From: Thermostichus sp047462415
Lineage (GTDB): Bacteria > Cyanobacteriota > Cyanobacteriia > Thermostichales > Thermostichaceae
Assembly (NCBI RefSeq): GCF_047462415.1
Contig: NZ_JANSJE010000011.1
Location: forward strand, 1-64,000
Length of the DNA: 64,000 nucleotides
Direction: 5' to 3'
Below, piece by piece: positions 52,580-61,227 of the stretch (positions within the stretch are counted from its first letter, which is position 1; every line of letters begins with the position of its first letter). Both the position numbers and the translations under genes were made by a program. The notes under the pieces were generated by a model. That model made no database searches. It was not told the origin of the DNA and was given only the letters and a program-made list of their open reading frames with translations.

Positions 52580-53857
52580 CTAGCCCAAAGCAACGCTGAA
52601 GAACTCCACCGCTTCTGCCAACACTTCCAAGAAGCGATCTACCTCCGCCAACGTGTTGTACAGGTAAACGCTGGCCCGGGCGGTGGATTGGACTCCCAAA
52701 TAGCGATGCAGGGGCTGAGTGCAATGGTGCCCCGCTCGAATGGCGATGCCCTGCTCATCCAGCAAGGTAGACAAGTCATGCGGATGGACGGCCTCTACCG
52801 AAAAGCTGACCAGCCCTGCCCGTCGCGTCGGATCCTTGGGGCCGTAAACCGTGATACCCGCTATGTTTTGGATCCCGTCCAACAAATGGGCGATCAACCG
52901 TTGTTCATGGGCGTGAACCCGCTCCAAGCCGATCTGGCTCAAGTAATCCACGGCTGCCCCCAACCCCACCGCCTGGGCAATCGCCGGCGTGCCGGCCTCA
53001 AATTTGTGGGGGATATCCGCATAGGTGGCGTGATCCCAGTACACATCGGCGATCATCTCTCCCCCACCCAAAAAGGGTGGCATCCCTCGCAACAGCTCCC
53101 GCCTGCCGTAGAGGATGCCAATCCCCGTTGGGCCACACATCTTATGCCCTGAAAAGGCCAACCAATCGCAATTCAACGCCTGCACATCCACAGGCATGTG
53201 AGGCACACTCTGACAAGCATCCAGCAAAACCTTGGCCCCGTAGCGATGGGCCAGCTCCGTGATCTCCTGGACGGGGTTGATGGATCCCAGCATATTGGAA
53301 ACCTGGGTTACCGCCACCAGGCGGGTGCGGTCGCTGAGCAAAGACCGGTAGTGCTCCAGATCCAACTCTCCTGCTGGCGTGATCTGGATGAACTGGAGGC
53401 AGGCTCCCGTCTTCTGGGCCACGAGCTGCCACGGGATCAGGTTGCTGTGGTGCTCCATCACCGAAAGGACGATCTCATCCCCTCGTTCCAAATTGCTCAA
53501 ACCCCAACTGTAGGCCACCAGATTGATGGCTTCGCTGGCATTGCGGGTGTAAACGATCTCCTGTGGCGAAGCGGCGTTGATAAAACGAGCGATCTTTTCC
53601 CGCGCCCCCTCATAGGCATCGGTGGCTTCGTTGCTCAGCGTATGAACCCCACGATGCACGTTGGCGTTGGAGCACCGATAGTACCGATCCATCGCCTGCA
53701 AAACTGCCAGTGGCTTTTGAGAAGTGGCAGCGTTGTCAAAGTAGATCAGGGGGTGGCCGTTGACCTGGCGCTGCAAAATCGGAAAGTCCGACCGCACCTG
53801 GGCAGCTAGGTCGAAAGAATGGTCCAGCCTAAGAGAAGAAGGGGTGGATACCGCCAT
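52580..53857 (-). CDS. sufS: Cysteine desulfurase SufS
   Basis: 425 residues of group II (SufS/CsdA) cysteine desulfurases, which supply sulfur for Fe-S cluster assembly. PLP lysine in FSGHKMCGPTGIGIL; persulfide Cys in IRAGHHCTQPLH; other signatures YFDNAATSQKPLAVL, VHRGVHTLSNEATDAYEGAR and HHSNLIPWQ. The ATG at 53857 (MAVSTPSS) is preferred to the longer reading from 53983, which begins in the upstream region of the divergent Hlip gene. The sufBCD genes that usually precede it in cyanobacteria are not in this stretch, so it stands alone. Confidence 0.96.
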   Translation of the reverse strand: MAVSTPSSLRLDHSFDLAAQVRSDFPILQRQVNGHPLIYFDNAATSQKPLAVLQAMDRYYRCSNANVHRGVHTLSNEATDAYEGAREKIARFINAASPQEIVYTRNASEAINLVAYSWGLSNLERGDEIVLSVMEHHSNLIPWQLVAQKTGACLQFIQITPAGELDLEHYRSLLSDRTRLVAVTQVSNMLGSINPVQEITELAHRYGAKVLLDACQSVPHMPVDVQALNCDWLAFSGHKMCGPTGIGILYGRRELLRGMPPFLGGGEMIADVYWDHATYADIPHKFEAGTPAIAQAVGLGAAVDYLSQIGLERVHAHEQRLIAHLLDGIQNIAGITVYGPKDPTRRAGLVSFSVEAVHPHDLSTLLDEQGIAIRAGHHCTQPLHRYLGVQSTARASVYLYNTLAEVDRFLEVLAEAVEFFSVALG

Positions 53858-53998
53858 AGTCTGCGCAAAAAGCCCGTTTCCCTCAGTATGACATCGCTCT
53901 GGGCCAGCCCTCGGAAAACCCATCTGGGATCCCTTCAGTCCTACCCACTCTGCCGTCAGGGCTTGGAAGCCAAAACTTGTCACAAACTGTAATCTTAT

Positions 53999-54016
53999 GT
54001 TAAGTTTGTTTACGTA
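53999..54016 (+). promoter_or_regulatory. HLR1-like RpaB binding site upstream of the first Hlip gene
   Basis: GTTAAGTT and TTTACGTA are separated by 2 bp. They resemble the HLR1 consensus of two (G/T)TTACA(T/A)(T/A) repeats, matching 6 and 7 of 8 positions. HLR1 is bound by the response regulator RpaB, which acts with NblS on high-light genes. Position relative to the real promoter is unknown; the site lies 21 bp before the ATG. Confidence 0.5.
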
Positions 54017-54036
54017 CAGTAATAAAGGTATTCACA

Positions 54037-54255
54037 ATGCAATCGTCTCCTAGGATTCCTTCGCGCCTGGATTCCGCATCCGTTGCCCAGTACTATGACA
54101 CCAGCAACGACTGGATCCCCGGCTGGACGGAGCAAGCGGAGCGTTGGAATGGACGCTTGGCCATGTTGGGCTTCGTGATCAGCATGGTTACAGAAGCGGC
54201 GCTGGGCCACAGTGTTTTTGCCAGCACTCTCGCTCAGTGGCTGGGTCTGCAATAA
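54037..54255 (+). CDS. High-light-inducible protein (single-helix Hlip/SCP)
   Basis: 72 residues. A single membrane helix holds the chlorophyll-binding motif ERWNGRLAMLGFVISMVTEAALGHS. Hlips bind chlorophyll and carotenoid, protect photosystem II assembly intermediates and quench excess energy. The ATG at 54037 has AAGG eight bases upstream. It is followed 122 bp later by a second Hlip gene on the same strand. Divergent from sufS. Confidence 0.96.
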   Translation: MQSSPRIPSRLDSASVAQYYDTSNDWIPGWTEQAERWNGRLAMLGFVISMVTEAALGHSVFASTLAQWLGLQ

Positions 54256-54377
54256 TCTGCAATAATCCGGTAGAGCCCCATCGGGCATCTCACAGACTTT
54301 ACCCCTTAGCCTTGAGATGCTGCGGCTCTACCTTGGCTTGAGCTTTTTTACCCTTCGACTCCTATCTTGACAGGCTG

Positions 54378-54686
54378 ATGATGCTTGAGAATCCCTTTTT
54401 CCCCTACATTGCCGTAATGGTGGCTGGGTTGGTAGCTGCTGTTGCGATGGGCTCGATGGCTTTCTTCAACTCCAAGCGCCCTGCCGGCTGGGAAGGCGCC
54501 GGTCGCCCGCGGTATGTGCCGCAGTATGGTCAAGACGGCGACACCCCGCCGGAGTGGGAAATTGGCTGGACTGAGAAGGCCGAGCGATGGAACGGACGGC
54601 TGGCCATGCTGGGGTTTGCCCTGAGTGTTGTGGTAGAGGCCATTGTGGGCCACAGCGTCTTCGCCTCTGTGTTGGGGATCCGCTGA
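54378..54686 (+). CDS. Two-helix Hlip with an extra N-terminal membrane segment
   Basis: 102 residues. The C-terminal half has the Hlip motif ERWNGRLAMLGFALSVVVEAIVGHSVFAS. The N-terminal half adds a second hydrophobic helix (FPYIAVMVAGLVAAVAMGSMAFF), then NSKRPAGWEG. That pattern reminds me of the small PSII-associated protein Psb35, which is found with CP47-Hlip complexes, but I cannot verify the match. It may thus be a fusion of a Psb35-like helix with an Hlip, or an Hlip with a transit-like anchor. ATG at 54378. Same orientation as the first Hlip gene, possibly co-regulated by light. Confidence 0.88.
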   Translation: MMLENPFFPYIAVMVAGLVAAVAMGSMAFFNSKRPAGWEGAGRPRYVPQYGQDGDTPPEWEIGWTEKAERWNGRLAMLGFALSVVVEAIVGHSVFASVLGIR

Positions 54687-54767
54687 GCCCGGTGGAAAAC
54701 TGTCTCGGATAAAAGTTCCTACAGAGCAACAGCTATCCTCTGGCCTCTACCATTTAGTTACCTTTAT

Positions 54768-55442
54768 TTACCATTGAATAATCTTCTTCTGAACGGCTGT
54801 CATACACATGGCAACGCGGGCGTTGATCTCATCCTCAGATCCGAAAATATCCAGCTTTTCTTTGAGCCGTTGGATGCAGTTTTGTACAGTCTTCTTGCTG
54901 GTGTGAATGCGATCGGCAATGGCCTGATCGGTGAGGGCCTCTTTGCAGAGTAAGTTCAAGACCTCAATTTCCCGTTCTGTCAGCTTCGTGAGACCACGCA
55001 ACTCCCGCGGCATGCGCAATTCTCCATTCAGGGCGCTTTTGGCTCCCTCCAAAAACACAGTCCGCCGTTCCATTTTATTAACCGCGGCAAACCCGCCCTG
55101 GTGTTTGCTGATCAAGCCCACCAATGGAGTCAGCAGTAGCGGCTCACTAGAATAGGCCATCACGTTCAGGGTGGGGTAGTTCTCAAAGATGTGGCGCAGG
55201 AACTCTAGGCCAGGCTCGGCAGACTGTTCGCCGCTGGTTTGACCGTAGAGCAAGTCCGCCACGACCAAATCCGGCTGTTCCCGCTGCAGGCGCAGGATGG
55301 CGTCCATGGGATTGCTGACCGTGATGCACTGAGCATCGGCTGCAATCCGCTGCAGCCACTCGCAGTTGTTTTGGGCCACCTCGGGATGATCTTCGACGAT
55401 CAAAAACTTGAGGGGGGTAGTTGGGCTTTCAACCTCGGACAT
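54768..55442 (-). CDS. NarL/LuxR-type response regulator
   Basis: 224 residues. Receiver domain (FLIVEDHPEVAQNNC; phospho-acceptor Asp in VVADLLYG; about residues 10-135) with a relaxed C-terminal half, where the usual T and K positions are not clear. It is followed by a GerE/LuxR HTH (LTEREIEVLNLL, then TDQAIADRIHTSKKTVQNCIQRLKEKL). It binds DNA and presumably reacts to a kinase encoded elsewhere. It lies 82 bp from the Hlip pair and is convergent with it, so a role in light responses is possible but not shown. Start ATG at 55442. Confidence 0.9.
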   Translation of the reverse strand: MSEVESPTTPLKFLIVEDHPEVAQNNCEWLQRIAADAQCITVSNPMDAILRLQREQPDLVVADLLYGQTSGEQSAEPGLEFLRHIFENYPTLNVMAYSSEPLLLTPLVGLISKHQGGFAAVNKMERRTVFLEGAKSALNGELRMPRELRGLTKLTEREIEVLNLLCKEALTDQAIADRIHTSKKTVQNCIQRLKEKLDIFGSEDEINARVAMCMTAVQKKIIQW

Positions 55443-55572
55443 CAGTCCACTCCTCTAAGTTCACCATCGGCCGTATGGGAACAGCCGGAACATTTCTACA
55501 GACAGGGGATCCCAACTGTAAGCATGGCTCCCAGCAGACCACTCCAGTGTAGCCTCAAGTGGGGTTTTAGAG

Positions 55573-56382
55573 GTGAGTCTGAGGGGTAGGAAGAGACAGG
55601 TTAAGCTAGAGGGTGATGTCAACTGGATCTCAACTGTGGTACCTCTGCAAGACCGCAACCCAACCACCCGCACGGCCTACGTCACCTATGCCCTGGTGCT
55701 CATCAACATCTTGGTTTTTGTGTATGAGCTTACCTTATCGCCGCGAGAGTTGGTGGCTTTTTTCCGAGAGTGGGCAGTGGTACCGGTAGAGTTGACGGCG
55801 AGTTTTCGAGGGGAGGTCACTTCTTCGCTGCGCCCCGAATGGATGACCCTATTCACCTCGCAATTTTTGCATGGGGGCTTTCTCCATATTGGTGGGAACA
55901 TGCTCTTTTTGTGGGTTTTCGGCAACAATGTTGAGGATCGCTTGGGGCATGTGCGCTACCTCATTTTTTACCTGACTTGTGGAGCTTTGGCCGCCCTAAC
56001 CCAGTGGTTTTTCGATATGGAATCCACCATTCCTTCGCTGGGGGCAAGTGGGGCCATTGCCGGGGTGTTGGGAGCCTATATCTTGCGTTTTCCACAAGCT
56101 GAGATCTTGACCCTGGTGCCTCTGGGCATTTTCATTACAACCATCTATGTTCCCGCCTGGGTGTTCCTGGGTTTTTGGTTTGTGCAACAGGCGTTTTACG
56201 GCATCGCCAGCCTGCAGACGCCCATCAACATCGGCATGCAGGGGGGAGGGATTGCCTACTGGGCCCACGCGGGCGGCTTTGTGTTTGGGGCCATCTTGGG
56301 GCCGTTGATGGGGTTATTTTCTGGCAAAAGCCCTTATGACCGCCAAATGACTTGGCAACAACGGGACAGGGATCTGTTTTGA
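55573..56382 (+). CDS. Rhomboid-family intramembrane serine protease
   Basis: 269 residues, six or seven membrane helices. Catalytic Ser in LGASGAIAGVLGAYIL; His in YWAHAGGFVFGAILG; the oxyanion and structural motifs FLHGGFLHIGGNMLFLWVFGNNVEDRLGH are typical of the GlpG-related bacterial group. It cleaves transmembrane substrates in the lipid bilayer; the substrate is unknown. Start is uncertain: GTG at 55573 (used here) or GTG at 55636, which begins at VVPLQDRNPTTRTAY and matches the usual family N-terminus better. Divergent from the response regulator gene. Confidence 0.92.
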   Translation: MSLRGRKRQVKLEGDVNWISTVVPLQDRNPTTRTAYVTYALVLINILVFVYELTLSPRELVAFFREWAVVPVELTASFRGEVTSSLRPEWMTLFTSQFLHGGFLHIGGNMLFLWVFGNNVEDRLGHVRYLIFYLTCGALAALTQWFFDMESTIPSLGASGAIAGVLGAYILRFPQAEILTLVPLGIFITTIYVPAWVFLGFWFVQQAFYGIASLQTPINIGMQGGGIAYWAHAGGFVFGAILGPLMGLFSGKSPYDRQMTWQQRDRDLF

Positions 56383-56443
56383 TCGGCTTTGATACTTTAC
56401 TGAGCCTATTGTTAATCAAATAGCAGCGTGATAGGAGCAAGCT

Positions 56444-57052
56444 ATGGTCAGTCTATCTGCCAAGCCTCTAACTCTGGAAGACTTTCTACAACAGCCGGAA
56501 ACTCAGCCTGCCAGCGAGTTTATTGAAGGAGAAATTATCCAGAAGCCTATGCCACAGGGAAAGCATAGCCGTCTCCAACTAAAACTGGGCAGCTTCATTA
56601 ACGAGATGTTGGAGCCTTCTCAACTGGGAATGGCATTTCCAGAGCTGCGCTGCACTTTTGCCGGATATGCGATTGTGCCCGATATTTCTGTGATCGCCTG
56701 GGAGCGGATCCCTGTGGATGAAGATGGCACCATTCAAAATTTCATCCCCTTTTGCCCAGATTGGATCATCGAGATTCTCTCTCCCGATCAAGATCAAATG
56801 AAGCTGGTCAAAAAGATCTTGATTGGCTTGGCCCACGGCTGCCAGATGGGGTGGATCGTGGCCCCCGAAGAAAGGGTCGTTTTCGCCTATCCTGCCGGAC
56901 AGCAGCCAACAGTGCATGAGGATCCGCAAGAGGTTATCCCCGTTCCCGCTTTTGCTCAAGGGATCCAACTGACGATCGGGACATTGTTTGGCTGGATGCG
57001 AGTTCAAGGCGGCGAGAGCCGCAAGCCCATTGGAGAAAAAAGCCAAGGCTAG
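56444..57052 (+). CDS. Uma2-family (DUF820) PD-(D/E)XK nuclease-like protein
   Basis: 202 residues. Uma2 pattern: MTLEDFL-type opening (LTLEDFLQQPETQPASEFIEGEII), then VPDISVIAWERIP and CPDWIIEILSPDQDQ (Asp, and Glu-x-Leu-Ser core), followed by LAHGCQMGWIVAPEERVVFAY. The family is hugely expanded in cyanobacteria and has a restriction-endonuclease fold. Its biological role is not established. ATG at 56444 with TAGGAGC upstream. It is followed after 20 bp by the convergent end of ndhD. Confidence 0.95.
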   Translation: MVSLSAKPLTLEDFLQQPETQPASEFIEGEIIQKPMPQGKHSRLQLKLGSFINEMLEPSQLGMAFPELRCTFAGYAIVPDISVIAWERIPVDEDGTIQNFIPFCPDWIIEILSPDQDQMKLVKKILIGLAHGCQMGWIVAPEERVVFAYPAGQQPTVHEDPQEVIPVPAFAQGIQLTIGTLFGWMRVQGGESRKPIGEKSQG

Positions 57053-57072
57053 CTACACCGGCTTCCCTCTCC

Positions 57073-58686
57073 TCAATTTGGCTCAGTGTTGTAAAGGGCA
57101 GGGGCTTGGGCAACCGTCGCTCCGAGGGAGGAGAGTTCCTGGCGCAGCAAGGCCACCAGGGCATTGGTGGACTGGTCGTAGAGGCTAGTGACCAGCTTGG
57201 GATAAAACCCGATGCCGATGATGGGGATCAGCAGGCAGGCGATGATGAACACCTCGCGCGGCTCGGCATCCACCAATTCTTCATGTTCGGTCAGCTCTTT
57301 GTTTTCCGGGCCAAAGAAGATCTGCCGCAACATCGACAGCAGGTAGATAGGAGTCAAGATCACCCCAACCGCCGCCAGAAAGACCACCACCAGCCGGAAG
57401 GGGAGAGAGTAGGCATCGGTGGTGGCCATGCCGATGAACACCATCAGCTCGGCCACAAAGCCGCTCATCCCCGGCAGAGCCAGAGAGGCCAGCGAGCAAG
57501 TGGTGAACATCGAGAAAATCTTGGGCATCTTCAGGCCGACGCCGCCCATTTCCTCCAGCTCCAGCGTGTGGGTGCGGTCGTAGGTGGCCCCCACCAAGAA
57601 GAACAGGCTGGCCCCGATCAGCCCGTGGGAGATCATCTGCAACATGGCGCCGCTCATGCCGATTTCGGTCAGGGATCCGATGCCGATGAGGACAAAGCCC
57701 ATGTGGCTGATGGAGGAGTAGGCGATCTTCCGCTTCAGGTTACGCTGGGCAAAGGAGGTGAGGGCAGCAAAGATGATGTTCACCACCCCCAGCACGATCA
57801 GCACCGGCGCAAGGTAGAGGTGGGCATCCGGCAGCATGCCCACATTCATGCGCATCAGGGCATAGCCCCCCATCTTGAGCAGGATCCCGGCCAGCAACAT
57901 GTGAACCGGCGCCGTGGCTTCGCCGTGGGCATCGGGCAGCCAGGTGTGCAGGGGGAAGACGGGCAGCTTCACCCCATAAGCAATCAGGAAAGCCCCATAC
58001 ATCAGCAACTGGAAGCTCAGCGGATAGGCCTTGTGGGCCAGATCCGTCATGTCAAAGCTGATGGGATCCCCGTAGAAGGCCATAGCCAAGCCCGCCACCA
58101 GGATAAACAGCGAGCTGAGGGCGGTGTAGAGGATGAACTTGGTGGCCGCATAGAGGCGGTTGTATCCCCCCCAAATGGAGAGGAGCAAATAGACCGGGAT
58201 CAGCTCCAGCTCCCACATCAGGAAAAACAGCAGCATATCCTGCACGGCAAACACCCCGATCTGGCCGCCGTACATGGCCAACATGAGAAAGTAAAACAGG
58301 CGCGGCTTGAGGGTGACCGGCCAGGCGGCCAAGATGGCAAGCGTGGTAATAAAAGCCGTGAGCAGAATGAGCGGCATGGAGAGGCCATCGGCCCCCACCG
58401 ACCAGCTTAGCCCCACCTGCGGCACCCAGGTGTAGCGCTCCAGCAGTTGCAAGCCCGTCTGGGCGGGATCGTAGCCGACATAAAAGCCGGCCAGCAGAAT
58501 CAGCAGATCGGTGACTGCGATGAACAAAGCAAACCAGCGGATCCGCTCGGCCAACTTTTGCGCGTAGGCGCGGGTACTGGGATCCCCAGCCGGCGCCGGG
58601 ATCAACGGGATAAAGAGAGCGGCCAACACAGGGTACACAATGACCGTGGTCAGCCAGGGGAACTCGTTCAAGCTGGGCAGCGCCAT
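57073..58686 (-). CDS. ndhD: NAD(P)H-quinone oxidoreductase subunit 4 (NdhD)
   Basis: 537 residues, about 14 membrane helices, a proton-pumping-type subunit of the NDH-1 complex (respiration and cyclic electron flow around PSI). Signatures are LPVFPLHTWLPDAHGEATAPVHMLLAGILLK, KRKIAYSSISHMGFVLIG and LELIPVYLLLSIWGGY. The ATG at 58686 has GAGG eight bases upstream; an ATG at 58704 and a GTG at 58737 are alternatives. I cannot tell NdhD1 from NdhD2 by eye. No other ndh gene is adjacent. Confidence 0.95.
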   Translation of the reverse strand: MALPSLNEFPWLTTVIVYPVLAALFIPLIPAPAGDPSTRAYAQKLAERIRWFALFIAVTDLLILLAGFYVGYDPAQTGLQLLERYTWVPQVGLSWSVGADGLSMPLILLTAFITTLAILAAWPVTLKPRLFYFLMLAMYGGQIGVFAVQDMLLFFLMWELELIPVYLLLSIWGGYNRLYAATKFILYTALSSLFILVAGLAMAFYGDPISFDMTDLAHKAYPLSFQLLMYGAFLIAYGVKLPVFPLHTWLPDAHGEATAPVHMLLAGILLKMGGYALMRMNVGMLPDAHLYLAPVLIVLGVVNIIFAALTSFAQRNLKRKIAYSSISHMGFVLIGIGSLTEIGMSGAMLQMISHGLIGASLFFLVGATYDRTHTLELEEMGGVGLKMPKIFSMFTTCSLASLALPGMSGFVAELMVFIGMATTDAYSLPFRLVVVFLAAVGVILTPIYLLSMLRQIFFGPENKELTEHEELVDAEPREVFIIACLLIPIIGIGFYPKLVTSLYDQSTNALVALLRQELSSLGATVAQAPALYNTEPN

Positions 58687-58915
58687 CGATAGAACCTCGT
58701 TCATGCCATACGATCCAAGAGAACCACTGCCGGCCACAACCCGACAGCCCTCTTCCAGGATTGCCGTTGAGTATCTATGCTTAGCAAATCCACAGAATTA
58801 TCTTAAGACTCTTCCTCCCTTTCCGCCGGCGTTCCTGGAAAGTGGTATCTGTGAAGGGTGAACCCAAAAAGCAAAGACCATCCCCCAGTAGCCTCACAAG
58901 GTATCCGAACCCATC

Positions 58916-59794
58916 ATGCCTCAGCCCAAACTCATTATCCACGGCGGAGCCGGCAGTGCCCTAGAAGGAGAAGACAGCCTGGAAAAGGTGAGGAGATCCC
59001 TGCGGCAGGTGGTGGAAAGTACCTATGCGCTGCTGTTGGCAGGGCAAGCGGCAGAGGCGGCTGTCTTACATGCCTGCCAACTGCTGGAAGATGATCCCCT
59101 CTACAACGCCGGCACAGGATCGGTCTTGCAGTCGGATGGGCAGATCCGCATGAGCGCCGCCCTCATGAACGGGGCCACCCAGTCTTTTAGTGGGGTGATC
59201 AACGTCAGCCGGGTTCAGCATCCCATCCTCCTGGCCCAGGCTTTGCAATCCAGCCCGGATCGGGTGGTGGCCGAACAGGGGGCAGCAGAGCTGGCGCGGG
59301 AACTGAAGTTGCCGGTCTATGACCCGACCACTCTCAAGCGGCTGCAGGAGTGGGTGCAGTTGCGCCAGACCCATCCCCCGTCAAGGGTGCTCACCGCCCT
59401 GGCCATGGGCACGGTTGGAGCGGTGGCGCTGGATCAACAGGGGCGCATTTGTGTTGGCACCTCCACCGGCGGGCGGGGGTTTGAGCGGGTGGGGCGGGTG
59501 AGCGATTCGGCCACGCCCGCAGGAACCTACGCCAGTGCGGCAGCGGGAGTCAGTTGCACCGGTGTTGGGGAAGATATTTTGGATGAGAGCTTGGCGGCAC
59601 GGATTGTCATTCGAGTGGAAGATGGCCTCAGCCTAAAAGCGGCCATGGCCAAGTCTTTTCAAGAGGCCCGCCAACGCCGCCGCTCCTTGGGGGCCATTGC
59701 TCTATCGCGCTTGGGCGAGATTGCCTGGGATACCACCACCGACCTGCTGTTGGCCGCCTACCACGATGGGCAGGGGATCGGTTTGACGATCTAA
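58916..59794 (+). CDS. Isoaspartyl peptidase/L-asparaginase (plant-type, Ntn hydrolase)
   Basis: 292 residues. Precursor begins PKLIIHGGAGSALEGE. Self-cleavage site is in AMGTVGAVALDQQG, where the Thr becomes the N-terminal nucleophile of the beta chain (about residue 164). Strings DPLYNAGTGSVLQSDG and SDSATPAGTYASAAAGVSCTGVGEDI are typical. Removes isoaspartyl residues or cleaves asparagine and storage-dipeptide products; in cyanobacteria such enzymes can finish cyanophycin breakdown (beta-Asp-Arg). ATG at 58916. No cyanophycin genes are adjacent, so the substrate remains open. Confidence 0.95.
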   Translation: MPQPKLIIHGGAGSALEGEDSLEKVRRSLRQVVESTYALLLAGQAAEAAVLHACQLLEDDPLYNAGTGSVLQSDGQIRMSAALMNGATQSFSGVINVSRVQHPILLAQALQSSPDRVVAEQGAAELARELKLPVYDPTTLKRLQEWVQLRQTHPPSRVLTALAMGTVGAVALDQQGRICVGTSTGGRGFERVGRVSDSATPAGTYASAAAGVSCTGVGEDILDESLAARIVIRVEDGLSLKAAMAKSFQEARQRRRSLGAIALSRLGEIAWDTTTDLLLAAYHDGQGIGLTI

Positions 59795-59916
59795 ACTTCC
59801 AACCGAGCTTGCGCAATTCCGCCTGGACAAGCTCGAGGCAGTTGGATAAGAGTAAAGATAGTACTTAAACAAACCAAGTCTGCTCCTGCGCGGGCAGCGA
59901 TGGGGAGCCCCGACCT

Positions 59917-60951
59917 ATGGCACTTCATGCGGAGTTGCACCGCCACCTGGGCGGTTCTGTCGTCCCTCGGATTCTGTGGCGCTACTTGCATCGCCAGGGA
60001 TCCCCTCTGGCGGAGCGCTTTCCCACCTATGCCGAGTTTGAAGAGTTCTACACCCGCCCGCGCAACACCCTTGAAGATTACTTGGAGCTGCACACGCTGG
60101 TGGAACAGGTGCAAACCCTGGAAAGCTTACCCTATTTCATCTACCGTCTGCTGCGGGGAGCCTATGTATTTGAGGATCTGGCCTACCTAGAAATTCGTTA
60201 CACCCCCTACCTGCGCACGGATCCCAGCCTGGACGAGGCAGATCGCCTCAAGCAAATGCGCCAGGTAATCGAGACGGTGGGACAGGCCAGCCAGCAGCGG
60301 GAATACCCCATTGTTACCACTCAGATTGTGTGTTTGCACTCCCGCCTCCCCAGCCACATCAACCGGGCTATGGTTGAAGCTGCTGCCGAGTCGGAATATG
60401 TGAGTGCCATCGACCTGGCTGGGGGAGACAAGCCTTACGGCGAACGCATGGACGAGTGGATCGAGCTATTCAAGTATGCCTTGGCCCGCGGCCTCAAGAC
60501 CACTGCCCACCTCTACGAGACGTTGGATGGCTGCTACCCAGAGCTGCTGCCCTATGTCTCGCGGATTGGCCACGGCATTCAAATTCCCCTTCACTATCCA
60601 GAGTTGCTGCCGGAGCTGGCGCGGCGAGGACAATGCCTGGAAGTTTGTCCCACCACCTATCTAAAAACGGGCACCTTGTCCAGTTTGGATCCCCTCAAGA
60701 TTGTGTTTGATCGCTGCTTTGAGGCAGGGGTAGATATCGCCATCTGCACCGACAACGCCGGCTTGCACAATGTGCGCCTGCCGTTTGAGTACGAGAACCT
60801 GCTCACCCACGACATTATCGATTTCGAGCAGCTCAAACACTGTCAGGAAGCAGCTTTTCGCCACGCTTTTGCCTGGCCTTATAAGGGGCGCCCGGCCTCT
60901 CTGTTGTCGGAGTTACAGCAGGGGGTATCTGCTTCTTTGGTAGCCCTCTGA
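59917..60951 (+). CDS. Adenosine-deaminase-like metalloprotein with altered active-site motifs
   Basis: 344 residues in the adenosine/AMP deaminase fold. The first zinc motif is ALHAELHRHLGGSV. Further motifs differ from the usual enzyme: the HAGE segment reads HLYE (His and Glu kept) and the SLNTDDP segment reads ICTDNAGLH, so the second Asp is Asn. The His-x-His pair and one Asp remain. It may still bind zinc and act on a different substrate. It starts with ATG at 59917, 122 bp after the isoaspartyl peptidase gene and on the same strand. No nucleotide-salvage genes are nearby. Confidence 0.85.
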   Translation: MALHAELHRHLGGSVVPRILWRYLHRQGSPLAERFPTYAEFEEFYTRPRNTLEDYLELHTLVEQVQTLESLPYFIYRLLRGAYVFEDLAYLEIRYTPYLRTDPSLDEADRLKQMRQVIETVGQASQQREYPIVTTQIVCLHSRLPSHINRAMVEAAAESEYVSAIDLAGGDKPYGERMDEWIELFKYALARGLKTTAHLYETLDGCYPELLPYVSRIGHGIQIPLHYPELLPELARRGQCLEVCPTTYLKTGTLSSLDPLKIVFDRCFEAGVDIAICTDNAGLHNVRLPFEYENLLTHDIIDFEQLKHCQEAAFRHAFAWPYKGRPASLLSELQQGVSASLVAL

Positions 60952-60952
60952 T

Positions 60953-60976
60953 CGCGTCAGCGGGACGGAGTCCTTG
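60953..60976 (+). repeat. Small dispersed module shared with the tnpB coding sequence
   Basis: CGCGTCAGCGGGACGGAGTC plus CTTG matches the complement of 380-403 at 23 of 24 positions. There it is translated as an in-frame insertion in TnpB; here it lies just after the adenosine-deaminase-like stop codon. Confidence 0.8.
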
Positions 60977-61082
60977 TCCTTTATTCCGACTTCTCAAAAA
61001 CGAGGGTAGAGATCCGCACCAAAGCCATGGAAATCTTGGGCTCCCACAAAACATATCCTCAGTTCCTTGAGCCAATCCCTAA

Positions 61083-61120
61083 CTCCCCTCTCCCAAAGGG
61101 AGAGGGGCCGGGGGTGAGGG
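61083..61120. repeat. Palindromic G-rich dispersed repeat, with flanking module
   Basis: CTCCCCTCTCCCAAAGGGAGAGGGGCC followed by GGGGGTGAGGG, the same unit as at 2387. About 30 bp to the right a GGCGAACGCGCCGGCGGCGTGGAGCGCTTGGG stretch (61145-61176) resembles the module between the copies at 2451-2478. Confidence 0.9.
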
Positions 61121-61227
61121 CTGGGAGTGTTGGGTGCCGCCAAAGGCGAACGCGCCGGCGGCGTGGAGCGCTTGGGGCTGTCTCAATCTAGTCTGACAAT
61201 CTAGTCTGAAATGACTATCAGTCGAGC

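Noticed and set aside
52386..52724. A 112-codon minus-strand ORF as a real gene
   Set aside because: Its first half overlaps the end of sufS in another frame, and only the tail resembles IS sequence; I list the stretch as an IS remnant.
56444..57052. Uma2 nuclease-like gene as part of a defence island
   Set aside because: Uma2 genes are dispersed in dozens in cyanobacteria, and neighbours here are a rhomboid protease and ndhD.
57106..58410. Plus-strand ORF of about 430 codons opposite ndhD
   Set aside because: It is Gln/His/Gly-rich antisense of a membrane protein and has no conserved pattern.
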